A stretch of DNA of 64,000 bases from Euonymus europaeus (Eukaryota; Streptophyta; Magnoliopsida; Celastrales; Celastraceae), in contig OY756961.1 of NCBI GenBank assembly GCA_963580455.1, positions 5,809,001 through 5,873,000 on the forward strand, given 5' to 3'. The position numbers and the translations under genes are program-made. Within the stretch, counting starts at the first letter, position 1, and every line of letters begins with the position of its first letter. Below the pieces are notes generated by a model, which made no database searches, was not told the DNA's origin, and worked only from the letters and a program-made list of their open reading frames with translations. Of this stretch, positions 25,216 to 36,872 are shown in pieces.

Positions 25216-27392
25216 ATGGAAGATAATAATCAACAAGAAGGAAGAGGAGGCACAGAGAGATCACCACCACAATCATCATCATCATCATCACAAGCAGCAG
25301 CAGGTGCTGAGCCAGTTAGATCAAGATGGACACCAAAGCCAGAACAAATCCTAATACTTGAGTCCATCTTCAATAGTGGCATGGTTAACCCTCCAAAAGA
25401 AGAGACTGTTAGAATAAGAAAACTGCTTGAGAAGTTTGGTGCAGTTGGTGATGCTAATGTCTTCTACTGGTTCCAGAACCGACGATCAAGATCTCGCCGC
25501 CGCCAACGCCAGCTTCAAGCCAGCCTCGCCGCCGCTGAAGAGCAAAGAAATCTAAATCAGACTAGTAATATTATTAGTACCTCTTCTTCATCTTCTTCTT
25601 CTATGGCTTCTTTTATGGCAACACCCCAATCTTCTCGTTATAATAGTCTTTTGGGTGGTTGTTCTTCTGATTCATCATCTTGTGGAGTTATGAGTGATGA
25701 TCATGGTGTTGAGAACTTGTATTCGATCATTCCACAAATGGGTTTTCAAGATTTGCAGGAGCAGAGTTCAGGTGGTGTTTCTTCATCAATTTTGTGCAAT
25801 CCAGAGACAACAAATTCGCCATATCATTCTGGTAATTAATTTAATTGCATGGCTATATATTAAGTTTGGTCTTGATTAATTAACCTACCTGACATTTATA
25901 ACAACAAATCATTTCATTCTCGTTCTTTAATTACTAGTCTAATTAATTGACTGGTTCATTATAAGATTTAGGCATGCAAGTCATCAATTTGTAAAATAAA
26001 TTTTATATGCCCAATAGTCCATGTTTTGGTGATGGCTTTTGTTTAGTTGTTAATTTCAAATTTTAAAAAGAATCTTGTGTTTAGGTACAGTAGAACTGGT
26101 CAGATTGTACTTTTTTTAGGCCTGATTAAGGGAAGACAACACCAACATCTGACTTTTCTGCTGAGAAAAGTGGAGTTTGCCCCTTTCAATTCTATAATTT
26201 TATTTCTTAAGCAGCCTTTCCCTCTCTTGGAAATTTGATAGAAAAATATGAACCCTTAATTTCCTCCATGATTGGTGTTGCTGCAATCCATGAAAGGAAT
26301 AACTCAATTTTGGCTGCTTCATTACTCTTTCTCTCTCTCTAGATCTCTCTCCCCTTTTTCTTCTTTTTTAGTGTTCTATATATTTTGCAAAAGCTTTGAT
26401 GTGTCTCTTCAATTGGGTTTAATCAATTTTTCTTTGGAGTTGAATCACTTTTTGTAAAATTAAACAAAAAAGAATCACTTAGCTTAATTCTTCATTTTAA
26501 TCTTCTTTTCTTGTTAGTTTTCTCCTTACCCAAAAAAAGGAATAACCCAATTTAATTTGGGTACCCCATCTCAAGAATCCTGAATTTTCCTTACTTGGAT
26601 TCACTTGTCCCAACTAAACAAAACTAGGCAATAAAGAGTGTTTATAATGGTTTTCTTATTGTTACTACTTATTAGGCAGGATTAATGATTTATTTTGTTA
26701 GAGAACAAACATCAAATAATGCTATTGGAATTATTGTTTATTTATTTATTATTATTCAGGAATAATCACAGTGTTCGTCAACGGTGTACCAACTGAAGTT
26801 CCAAGAGGACCTCTTGACATGAAAGCAATGTTTGGTGATCATCAAGATGTAATTTTGGTCCATTCCTCTGGTGTTCCTGTTCTTGTCAATGAATTTGGCT
26901 TCTTAATGGGCTTACAGCATGGTGAAAGCTATTTCCTGGTAAGCACATCACATCACATCCATAACTTTAATTACTTTATCAATTAATTCCTAATTAGTGC
27001 AACTTTTTTGTTCATTTTCTTTTTTTTTTATTTGTTGTTGTACGATTTTCTACACTGTGTTCTTTCCTGCTGTTCACATCTTTGATCAAAATTGTTTGAC
27101 ATGGTACATGTTCAATGAATTCAATATATACAGTAACTGCACCAATAATTTAACTTTTTGGCTTGATTTGGGGAAGTAAAGGAATTCTCAGAATTCCTTG
27201 ATCTCTCTCTACACTGTTTCAATGATGTTTATATATGTCAATAAACAAATATATAACGATGGAAAATCACTGGTTTTGTACTTTATTCTGCTTAATTATT
27301 ACATATTGTATGAATATCCTATAATTCCTCCCTCTCTCTATCTCTCTCTAAGGCAATGAAGGGTTTGGTTGCAGGTTTCAAGACGAACATGA
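25216..27392 (+). CDS. WUSCHEL-related homeobox protein, WOX11/12 type
   Basis: Nuclear homeodomain regulator; WOX11/12 members act in adventitious root founder-cell specification in model plants. Three exons, 25216-25831, 26760-26938 and 27375-27392, with phases 1 and 0, give 270 residues, close to the Arabidopsis WOX11 length. The last exon encodes only VSRRT and stop, easily missed. The homeodomain spans about residues 35-99 with [18 protein letters not shown], then [20 protein letters not shown], the enlarged loop and helix typical of the family. The conserved WOX11/12 C-terminus is present: [26 protein letters not shown] and [10 protein letters not shown]. Ser-rich runs flank the homeodomain. 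The subclass is secure from the C-terminus; separating WOX11 from WOX12 would need a tree. Confidence 0.93.
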
Positions 27393-28176
27393 ACTGCCAT
27401 GGCAGCAAATAGTAATGGAAATCTCTCCTAAATGTGTGTGATGTGTTATTTAAGAATGCATGTCAATTAGGTTTCATTTCTGTTTTTCTTTTCCCCTCTT
27501 TTGGTTCACTATTGGAATTTGGAAGGTCCTTATAGTTAATTATTTATTCATGAATAAAATGAGCAAAAGGGTACTGTTTTTATGTGCATATCTCCTACAT
27601 CCTCTCTCTATATAGTCTACACTGATTTTAATTTCCAGGTTTAATTCCCTTGTCATTGCATGAAATGCTATAATTGACTCCATGTTCTCAACTTCAGAGT
27701 GTACTCATGGAATTTGGTTAACTGTTTGCTGAAAGAAGGTTTGGATGATGAGTGTGAGAAACATTATTTTCGTTGTTTGGTTGAATTTTAGGAGGTTGGA
27801 ATCTCACACTCATTCCATCTTCTATTTTTCAACGTGGTGAATGAACAAATTCACCAAAACAAAACAGTAAGAAGAATTATTCTTCTTTGTTGAGAATGAG
27901 TTTTTTTAATATTTAAAACATCATTATATCCTTATTACAAATATAAAAATTTATACTCATATTAAATCTTTATATATTTTCCAGTTCCTACAACATAATT
28001 ATGGATGTTTATCTCATGCTCATTGTCAGACTCGGCTCACACTCACCTCATGTCACCTTACACTCGGACTCATTTAATTATAAACCAAATGCCCCATCAA
28101 TAGTTACAAATCCCGGATTGTATATTAAGCTATGTATGTGTGCAATATATAAAACAGGTAGATATGCATGTGTAAT
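27393..28176. other. WOX 3' UTR and intergenic DNA
   Basis: No gene. Inverted words TGAGTGTGAG (about 27753) and CTCACACTCA (about 27806) and flanking TTTGGTT phrases hint at an eroded MITE, without clear ends. Confidence 0.35.
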
Positions 28177-28674
28177 CAGGGGCGGAGCCAAAAATTGCTG
28201 CTATACGGGTTACTACTAAATCATATCTCTTAGATCCACCTGAAAAGTTTGGTGGCGTCTAGGGGCATTGCCCCCTTATTTTTTAGTGCTATTTACAATA
28301 GTACACCTTAAAATGATATCATCAATGTCTGGAATTCACACAAATTCTAACTCAGATAATAATATATCAATATCTTCCTCCACCACTTCAATACGAACAA
28401 TAAATGATTGATTTCAAGCCTCTAAGCCTCCAATGATGATCAAAATTTATTTGTAGATAGACAAAATAAATCAATTAAAAATCCTTAATAAAATAGGAGC
28501 TTAAAACCTAAACTAAAAGCTGCTACTAAAGATATATATATGTATTCCATATGCCTATACGGAAATATGGGCCTTTTGTATTTGTATCATAAATTATATA
28601 TATAAGTATTTTTTTTTAAAAAAAATAATTGCACTCGGCTACAGCCCAGTGCAGTCCTCCTCCCTCCATCCCTG
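28177..28674. mobile_element. Possible hAT-like non-autonomous element
   Basis: The left end CAGGGGCGGAGCCAAAA and the right end (reading inward on the minus strand) CAGGGATGGAGGGAGG share CAGGG-GGAG. CAGGGGCGGAGCCA is a familiar hAT-MITE terminus in plants. The phrase GTCTAGGGGCATTGCCCCC inside is a small palindrome. Flanking 8-mers do not match, so the call is tentative. Confidence 0.4.
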
Positions 28675-31600
28675 CTCTCAAGGGACCTAATTAATATTTT
28701 CCATTGTGGATTTGTGGTCTTAATCAATATGTTTATTTATTTATTATTTTGTTGTAAGCAGATATAAACATTATTAGCTTGGCTAAAGGGGGATCAATCA
28801 AATTATGAAAGAAGAAGTATCAGATTTTGCAAAATATGGGCAGACATGTGCAGTTTCCTTAGATTCTGGATTTTTTTTAAAGGAAGGAGCATGATTGACA
28901 AGCACTCAATGCTGGGAAACACTGCGCAGTTTCTACTCCTTAAAAAACAAACAAAATATGATAATATATATACTTGAATTGCCCAAGTTCATTGAAGATG
29001 TAATTATTCCATTTCTGTACTTCATTCATTTGCACAATTATTTTATTTTATTTTATTTTGATGAATGATGACTAATTCATCGTGGCTTGTGACTTTTATG
29101 TACATGCATTCGACTATTTCTTTGCTAATGGCTTTACTTAGCTCCAATTATGATCAAGGAAGCGCTTTGTGATACAATGCCATTGATGGTGTTGGGCTGT
29201 TGGTTAGGTGCATGCTAGTCATATCCGTTCATCATGATTTATATATTTGGTGGAGAGCCTCTTTTAAGCTGGTGTATATATTGTTGAATTGTAAGTTTTT
29301 TTAAGTTGAGTAGGTGTTTAGTAGTATTAATTTGTTCATAAAGCAAAAACTGTCAATTTACTGATAAGGATATTTAAGGTAACACAACTGAGGGGTAGTG
29401 ACTGTAGAAAAATTAAGAAAAAAAGCTCATTTGACAAGCAGTGAGAAAGTGAGCGGAAGAAGCTAGCTTATCGCGCTGATATTTTAGTGATGTTTGGTGA
29501 AATAGGCGGGGAAAAGCGGATAAACTGACGTGATAAGCTATACATGTCTCCCAACCAAACAGGTGTGCTTAGAGTTCAATCTTTTATCCGACATTCGTAA
29601 TTTGTGGACTAAGGCATATGCTAGTCATACTCTTCTACGAGGGTTCAATCCTTTCTAGGGCATCATCTTACACATGGATTTTTCATGGCTTATTGGACGC
29701 ACATAGTTTATGACGAGTTGGGCTGCATGAGTTATGAACATATTTTTTACCAGTAAAAAAAAAATTAAATATTCTATAATAATAGTCATTTTATGATAAT
29801 AATTATAAATAATGGCCATTAATGTCTGGCAGCTAATAATTATAAATAATAATAAATTAATAACAGTATAAGGCCAGCTGTGATGGGAATTGTTTGAGGA
29901 CCAACGTGAAATGTCAACAAGAACACTACTTTTACCACCATAAATGACATTTTTTTATATTATATACATTTTTTCATAAATATACACACATGTATGTTGA
30001 CTCAAAAATGGTGATTTGTTACAAGTGTGTCGGAGATTATAATGTCTCAAATTGAAAAATGAATTGCATCAATTACTATCTAATTTTATCAAACGAAAGT
30101 ACATATTACTTTGTAAGCTTGAAATATCCTAGGTTCGCCAACTCCTTTGTTGAGATTGAAATAAAAGAAATGATGCCGAGTACAATTTACACAACGATGA
30201 TTGACATGGAGACTTAATAGAAAACACGCAAATGCAAGATTGTTATGACTAACAACATATTGAAAATGCAAATGGATGATGGATTTTAATGAAAATACTA
30301 AGGTTGTGCTTGACATGAGGGTTATGAGGGGTTTATGAGCTCTATTTGGTACGCAAATGTGTTGAGAGAGGTGGGTTAACAAATTTATTTATAATTTTTT
30401 TTTTGTTATGAGTGTATTTTTATAACTTTATATCTAATAAAATAGCAAATCCCTTTGTACCCGTCATTTTCAAGGATTCAGAAAGAGGGATTGAGAGTAT
30501 TTGAACACCTCGAGGTGTTCTCGCCAAGCAGGAATTTTTTGTGAACCCCTCCCAACTCATACACCAAATACGACCTAAATCGCATATGCATTTGGCCTTG
30601 AGGGTGTTTTTCTGTCTAAGGATTTTTGTGTGTGTCCTTTCTTTTGTCCTCTTTCGATCATTTTATCACTCACCCACCCTGATCACCATGATGGCCGCAA
30701 CTATCATGTAATATCACCACTACTGTAACTGCATGCCACGAACTGCCTAGCTAACTATTACTATCCAGTTCTTCCGTGTTTTGTTGCCATGCATAACTGT
30801 CTCCTCATTTGCATTCTTATTGGCTGCCAAGTGTTGCATTCAAGCTCCTCAATCCCATGTTTTTCTTCTTAATTAACTGAGTCTTCTTCTACTTATAAAT
30901 GAGCTATTGGGCTTCACATTCTTTTGGCCAGCTGTCAATTTTTATTTGGGTTGAATTTTTCAGAAGCTGTATCATATCCATTGAGTCGGTGGCATTTGGG
31001 TATCAGCACACACACACATATATTTTTATTGTAATTAATTAAATTAATTTGTATTGTAGAGAGTTGCATGGCAAAGGAAAGTCTCAAGAACCAATGCAGG
31101 AAGTCGGCAGGCAACTTGGGTTGAACACCGACCAAGATATCCAATCCAAATGAGACGGATGTTTGTAATGTCTACAAATATTTATTTAATTATATATAAA
31201 AAAACATCGGGGCACAATATCTGATATATACCCATGTGAAATATCGTAGTTTCAAAGTGTTTTTTTATTGATTGGCATGTCTATATATATATACATACAT
31301 AATATATATATATATATAGTTTTACAGCAAATTAAGATGATTGTGTGGTCCTAGACATACTATACATGTTATCATTAAATAGACTTAATCGTGATTTGAA
31401 TGCATTCAAACAATTAATTAGTTTGTTCTTTAACAAAATCCCATGAAGGGGAGGGGAGTTCCTTGATTGATTAGTGTGAAGATTAAGTGGATTTTAACCT
31501 TCTTTATTCTAAATTTTTTGTATAACTCGAGATTTGAAATTACATGCGATCTAACTCGTCAAAGAAGATACTCGGCATAATTGATGGGAACAGAAGCAAT

Positions 31601-33044
31601 CTGATTTTATGGTCATTATATATTTATATACAGACATATTTATATTTATGTATGTATGTATAGGTATAAAGTTATGTTTCCCAAACCCATCCCAGTTTTG
31701 TATTGGACCGAGCCGAAAATTGTCTTTTCCAATGTTGGACGCTCTGTAAATGTTCTAAGCTCGCGGATATATGGACCGAAAGAGACAATGGGCCAAGAGC
31801 CCAAACTAATAACAAAAAAATTAAAAAATTCAAATGCAGATTAAAAAATAAAATAATCAATAGAATCAGAAATTCAGAATACTAGCTCCTTGCACAACTT
31901 TTGATTTTCATAATTGTACTGACCATGTCTGACTGAAAAGTTTCCAAAAGAAAATACTCAGCTTAGGAAGAGAATGATTAAAAGTAAGTAAATGAAGTAG
32001 TTTTCTTCTCCTCCTCTTTTTTTTCTCCTAAATCCGTAAAGCCTCCCAAACACATGTGAATGAGTATTTTTTTTTAAAAAAATGGTAGACGATATTATAT
32101 AAATTTATCATTTGAATATCTCTGATTCAAAATTCAGGTCATAAAACCCGCAAACCGAATAAAAAGATACATTGAATGAATATCCAGCGTGTGGTCACAA
32201 ATGTGTCTACAATCAAAAGCCTTCACCGAAGGATTAGTTCTGTGTTGGGATAATTAAGAACAAAAAAGGGCCAGTGACACCTTTTTATCTTTTGAAAACA
32301 ATTCCCATATAAAGTAATGCAAAAAAGGTCATAGAAGGGCATAAATACGAGCTTCCTTGTCACTTAAAAGCAATAATTTTTGTGTATCTTTATCTTTTGA
32401 ATGATGGAAAAGTGGGGTTTTATTGGAGACTCTTAAGCCCCTTCTTTTGAAGATGATAGGACATAAAAGGAAGGGATGTAATTCCTTTAGGAGTCCTAAA
32501 GTCTTTTCTGCCTAAAAAAAAAAAGACTTTTTCCAGGAAAAAAGAGAGATGAGAACTACAATAAAAATGGCTGCAAGTTGTTTTTTTTTTTACTTTGACA
32601 TTGAGTGTTAAGTTGGCACATCATTAGCTGACAGACAAAGGAACAAAAAAGTACTTGTTGTCTTGAATATTTGCAGAAATTCTTATTCAAAGACAACATA
32701 ATTACAGAAGAAGTTGAGTAATCAAGGAGATGAAGAGCTTGGGATCATCGCTTCTGAGAAGAGTTTCTATAACTTTGGAATAAAAATCCAGCAAGGAGAA
32801 AAAGGACCCATATATGGGTGAACCATTTAAATTGAACACAATTTTGAATGCATAAATACAACAGTTGAACATAAGACTATGAACTGAAACCTAAATCGAA
32901 ATTGAGCCCCAGAGGATAAACAATACTCAAATCACTAACTTCTGCTATTTACAACATTTGATTGTTTGGAAAAAGTTTGGGATACTTTTGATAAGCAAGG
33001 CAGTTTTTGTACCACAAGACTTCATTCCACAAAAGTTGTCAGCC
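28675..33044. other. Gene-poor stretch between WOX and CDF
   Basis: About 4.4 kb with no recognisable gene. Open frames (30089-30382, 30935-31144, 31656-31885) are short, without domains and present on both strands. A phrase at about 29440-29565 (GATGTTTGGTGAAATAGG to CCAACCAAACAGG) looks like an old MITE. Confidence 0.4.
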
Positions 33045-33332
33045 ATGGACGATTCCATTGCAGATTCCAGCTCTAACAGGAGTATAAGAAGAGAGATCGA
33101 AAGTTCATCAGTAATTGTCAATCTCAAAGATGGTTTATTATTGGAGATTCTATGTAAACTCCCTCACAAATTGGCTAATCGATGGAAGTCTGTCTGCAAA
33201 CAATGGGAATTCACAAACGCAGAGCAGCAGCTTTTTGCCATCTTGTCTACATGGCAAATTAGCATCTTCTATCGTACACCTGAAACTTTGAACAAGACTA
33301 ATAGCAGAGAAGCCTTAGGCGCTTTCTTGTAA
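33045..33332 (+). pseudogene. F-box protein N-terminal fragment
   Basis: From the ATG at 33045 the frame reads MDDSIADSSSNRS, then a recognisable F-box core: LKDGLLLEILCKLPHKLA and RWKSVCKQWEFT (about residues 26-53). F-box proteins use this domain to bind SKP1 in SCF ubiquitin ligases. Only about 95 codons are open, the stop follows soon after the F-box, and no kelch, LRR or FBA repeat is seen downstream, so it is probably a gene fragment. Its last 18 bases overlap the 3' coding end of the CDF gene on the opposite strand. A short real protein cannot be excluded. Confidence 0.5.
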
Positions 33333-35549
33333 TGTATGAGAGCGAGAAAGAGCAGCTGGGTTAGCTTCCAATATCTGAGTAGCTTCTGATGTTCCCTCTC
33401 CTGATCCATTTTCAAATGTTTTTGGGATAGAACCTTTTGATGAGGAATCCTTTTGGTTGGGTTTAATGGCTAATGTAGCCCATATTGGGCTCCTTGAACC
33501 TTCATCTGGGTCATCAATTCTCAGTGTTTTCGGAACCAAAATACATTTATCTGCTTTATCTTCATCGAAAATATATGCATCTCTGGAATGCTTGCCCAAA
33601 GTTGGCGAGCCATTGCCTGAACAGCAACTAGTGCTAGTAGAGGATGATGGAGAAAGGCAACGATTAGAGCCAGCCGGCGGCATATTTCCGGTCCCAGCAG
33701 GCCACATAGGTGTGCAACTCCAATATGGAGCAGGTATGAACTGTAAAGGAATGCCTGGTGGACAAAAGCCAGGAGCCGCCAGCATTGGTGTGGGGCACCA
33801 CTGTACTGGATTCGGATTACCACTAGTTGGTAAGCCAGCATGTTCAGCAGCTGGTGGTGCTGCCATGGGATCCACATTGTCTAGACCTGGACTCCAAGGG
33901 AAAACCAATGGAGGTACAGGGGGACATTGTAGAGGATTTGGGGTAGAGATACAAGCTCCTGGCAAACCAACTTGATCCTTCTGTATGACATTTTCTGGCA
34001 GGCCATTTCCCCCGATACTCAAAGCTGTCATGGAAGATCCACATGAGTATGGCTCCTCACCGCTTCCTCCACAACTAAAAGAGCCCGTCTCCACACCTTT
34101 CTTCTGGTCTCCAAGACTAAGCACAGTTTCCATGGATTGACATAGAGGAGCATCAGGGCCAAATTTTGGAACCATCCCATTTCCAGCAGAAGGCCTGAAG
34201 GTGGCAGCAGTTTCACTGGGTAACAAAAGTTCGTGATTCGACGAGTCTACAGCATCTATTCTAGTAATCGGAACTCCATCAGAAGACACCAGTATCTCAC
34301 GGTATTGGGAAGCCAAGTGCTTATTCTTCCTCCTTCCGGCCCCAATTGGAACATTTCTTATTGTTCCACCGGCTGTCCAATATCTCTGGCAATTCTTGCA
34401 GAAATGCCTTGGCTGCTTGACATTATAATTATTATAGTAACAGAACTTAGTTTCTAAACTATTACAACGTGGACATGGGAGGATCTTGTCTGGCTTCTTA
34501 AAAACCTTCTCCTGATCTGTACTATCTGTCTCTACGTGATCTCCATTGGCGGCCTTACCTTTTAGCAAAGTTTTGTTGCCTTCTTTCACACCCCCTAAAG
34601 CAGAAGACTTATCTAGGCCTAATGTGTCAATAGATTCCACGGTTATTATTTCTTTGCAGTTGTTGGAAAACTTCAAAGCCTGAAATTAAAACCAACATCA
34701 TTGACACTCTAGTACTCTACTTACAATTCCTATTCAAGCGAAAAACGTCAACAACAAAGTCGAACGAAAATTCAATACCAAACCATGATCAAACAAATAG
34801 AGAAATTATCAAATACTGGGCCTTTATTTCCCATTTTTGATTTATTTTTCCCTCTCGGCCTAAAAGGAACGTGATCAAGTATTAAATACAAGGCCTTTCA
34901 TCAAAAGCAACCACTCTAAATGGTTTGAAAAAGGAAAAATGATCAACTATTTGCGAATGGTGAATTAAACAATAATAACTATTTCAATGAAGGAAAAAAA
35001 AGAAGAACAACAAAAACAACCCCTAATGAATGATTTGAAAAATACTACACACCATAATTCATTACAAAACCAAGAGTGTTTTAGTCGCAACTTTTTTCCA
35101 TTTAGTCAGCTATAGTAGAAACTAAAAGTGGCTCAGTCATTGAACATGAGTTTGGGATTCATTTTCCCAAACAATCCCCCTTTTGGATCTACAGGAACAG
35201 AAACACTAATGGAAAAACATTATTCCATGTTTTATGTCAGTTCTAACCAAATAAAATCCAGAAAAAGAAATTGAAAATCAACTAATTCCCTTCATTTGAG
35301 AGATTTCTATTGAAGTCCAACCCAAATTTTTTTTTTGTAGCTAAAGCAACACCATACTTCATTTGACATCAAAATCAACAAAAATACAAGAAAACGGTTA
35401 TCAACCATACAGATTTTAAGTCAATACAGTGTGTGTATGCGTACCTTGGGCGTGGACTTAACCGGAATCTGGGTTTCGGGGACCGGAATCTTAGTTCCGA
35501 AGAGCTTGATAGCTGTATCTTTCGACTGAGACATACCTCCACCGTTCAT
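33315..35549 (-). CDS. Cycling DOF factor (CDF) transcription factor
   Basis: Nuclear Dof zinc-finger regulator of photoperiodic flowering and stress; CDFs repress CONSTANS and are degraded through FKF1-GIGANTEA in Arabidopsis. Two exons, 35445-35549 and 33315-34679, join in phase 0 and give 489 residues. Exon 1 holds the family N-terminus [20 protein letters not shown] at the very start could be skipped in favour of Met6. The Dof finger (about residues 102-155) has CPRC, HFCKNC (Cys 104, 107, 129, 132) and [22 protein letters not shown]. The C-terminus carries the CDF motifs [15 protein letters not shown] (about 414-428), [10 protein letters not shown] (about 432-441) and [13 protein letters not shown] (about 475-487), the last ones being the regions for FKF1/GI interaction. 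No break seen. Confidence 0.95.
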
Positions 35550-36446
35550 TTTAACGATCAAAAAGTTGTAGCAGAGCTTGAAGAATTGCAGAGAAACCCT
35601 GTTACACCCATGTGTGAAAGAACGAAAAGGAAACGTTAATAAAGGACCCTATACGAAACTTTTACAAAAGTCACTCTCTTTCTAAAAACCCACAAAACAG
35701 AACCACTCGAACAAGTCTCCCATGGCCATGGAAGTCCAAGATTTTAAAGGCATAAAGAACGGGAATGACCAAGAAACATACAGGGGAGTCATTTTCTTTT
35801 AAACTTTTGTCAACCTTTTTATTTAATATATTAAAAATTCATATAACTTTTTCTAATTCTATTTTTTTTTAAAAAAACTTTAATATATAAAAAAGGAATA
35901 ATATGACATGCCATATGAGATAAACATGACAAATTTTTATTTTTATATGACTTATTTCTTTTTTATTATTATTCATTAATGAAACTCAACTCTTTTTTTA
36001 CTCAAGAGAAAAACATACTCTTCAAATAAGTAATAAACCAAAATTTCATTGTTTTTTATAATCCCTAGAATTTTAAATCTTTTGGTTTTATCTTCAACTT
36101 TAACATGATTTAGTTTGCTAGGTTGTCTCGTGTCTTTGTCTCCCTATGAATTGAGTATAAATTTTGAATTACTTACGTCTATTTTGTGTATTTTCTTTCT
36201 CAAATTTCTCGTAAGTTAATTCATTAAATATAATAATTTATTATGGATTGATTTTTTGGGTTAATATAACATGTGTCCGTCGTGTTCTATATTGATTAAT
36301 CATATTCCAACATTTTAAATCAATAACCTAAAAATTCAAATTGTTCCATTTTAACAATTCGAGCAGAATTTTCCTGTTTGGACGGATGAGTAAACTTATT
36401 TTCTTTCTAAATATAAAATCTAACAAACAAATAGTTTACATAGGTA

Positions 36447-36455
36447 AGATATTTT
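36447..36455 (-). promoter_or_regulatory. Evening element word
   Basis: AAAATATCT on the minus strand, about 0.9 kb upstream of the CDF start codon. This is the word bound by CCA1/LHY/RVE clock factors in Arabidopsis. Chance occurrence in AT-rich DNA is possible. Confidence 0.3.
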
Positions 36456-36671
36456 TTAACAAGGAAAAAGAAGTGAGATTCGAACTCAATATTTAAAATT
36501 ACTTATAATTCAATTCATAATTGAATTATTTGAGATTCGTAAAAAGGCGGGGGAGGGGATTTTAACTTGGGTAGAATTTTTTCTCCGATTAATTTGATTA
36601 ATTTGGAGACGCAAAAGTTTATGTTATGTAAAAAATGTGTGATAGAATATTATAATAAAATGTAAAAATTA

Positions 36672-36680
36672 AAAATATCT
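36672..36680 (+). promoter_or_regulatory. Evening element word
   Basis: AAAATATCT on the plus strand, about 0.2 kb upstream of the RFC3 start codon and 1.1 kb from CDF. Function is inferred from the word alone. Confidence 0.3.
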
Positions 36681-36872
36681 AAAAATAATGTCTAAAAATA
36701 TATGTGATAGGGTAGCTTATATTATGTAAAAAGATAATGGAAATTAATTTAGAGAACGAGAGCTTACTCTCGCTCCCAGCCTCCCACGCACAGCCTTTCC
36801 CGCCACTTGCCAAACTTCTTTCTTCAGTCTTCCCTCGAATGTTGTTGGTGAAGTTGTGAAGAGGAGATCAAG

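Larger units (their letters stand above)
35550..36872. promoter_or_regulatory. Divergent CDF / RFC3 intergenic promoter region
   Basis: About 1.3 kb between two divergently transcribed genes, so it should contain both promoters. It is AT-rich. Two AAAATATCT evening-element words are present (36447-36455 on the minus strand; 36672-36680 on the plus strand). No clear TATA box stands out for either gene. Confidence 0.5.

Noticed and set aside
33457..33975. 172-residue plus-strand frame opposite the CDF gene
   Set aside because: Antisense shadow of CDF exon 2.
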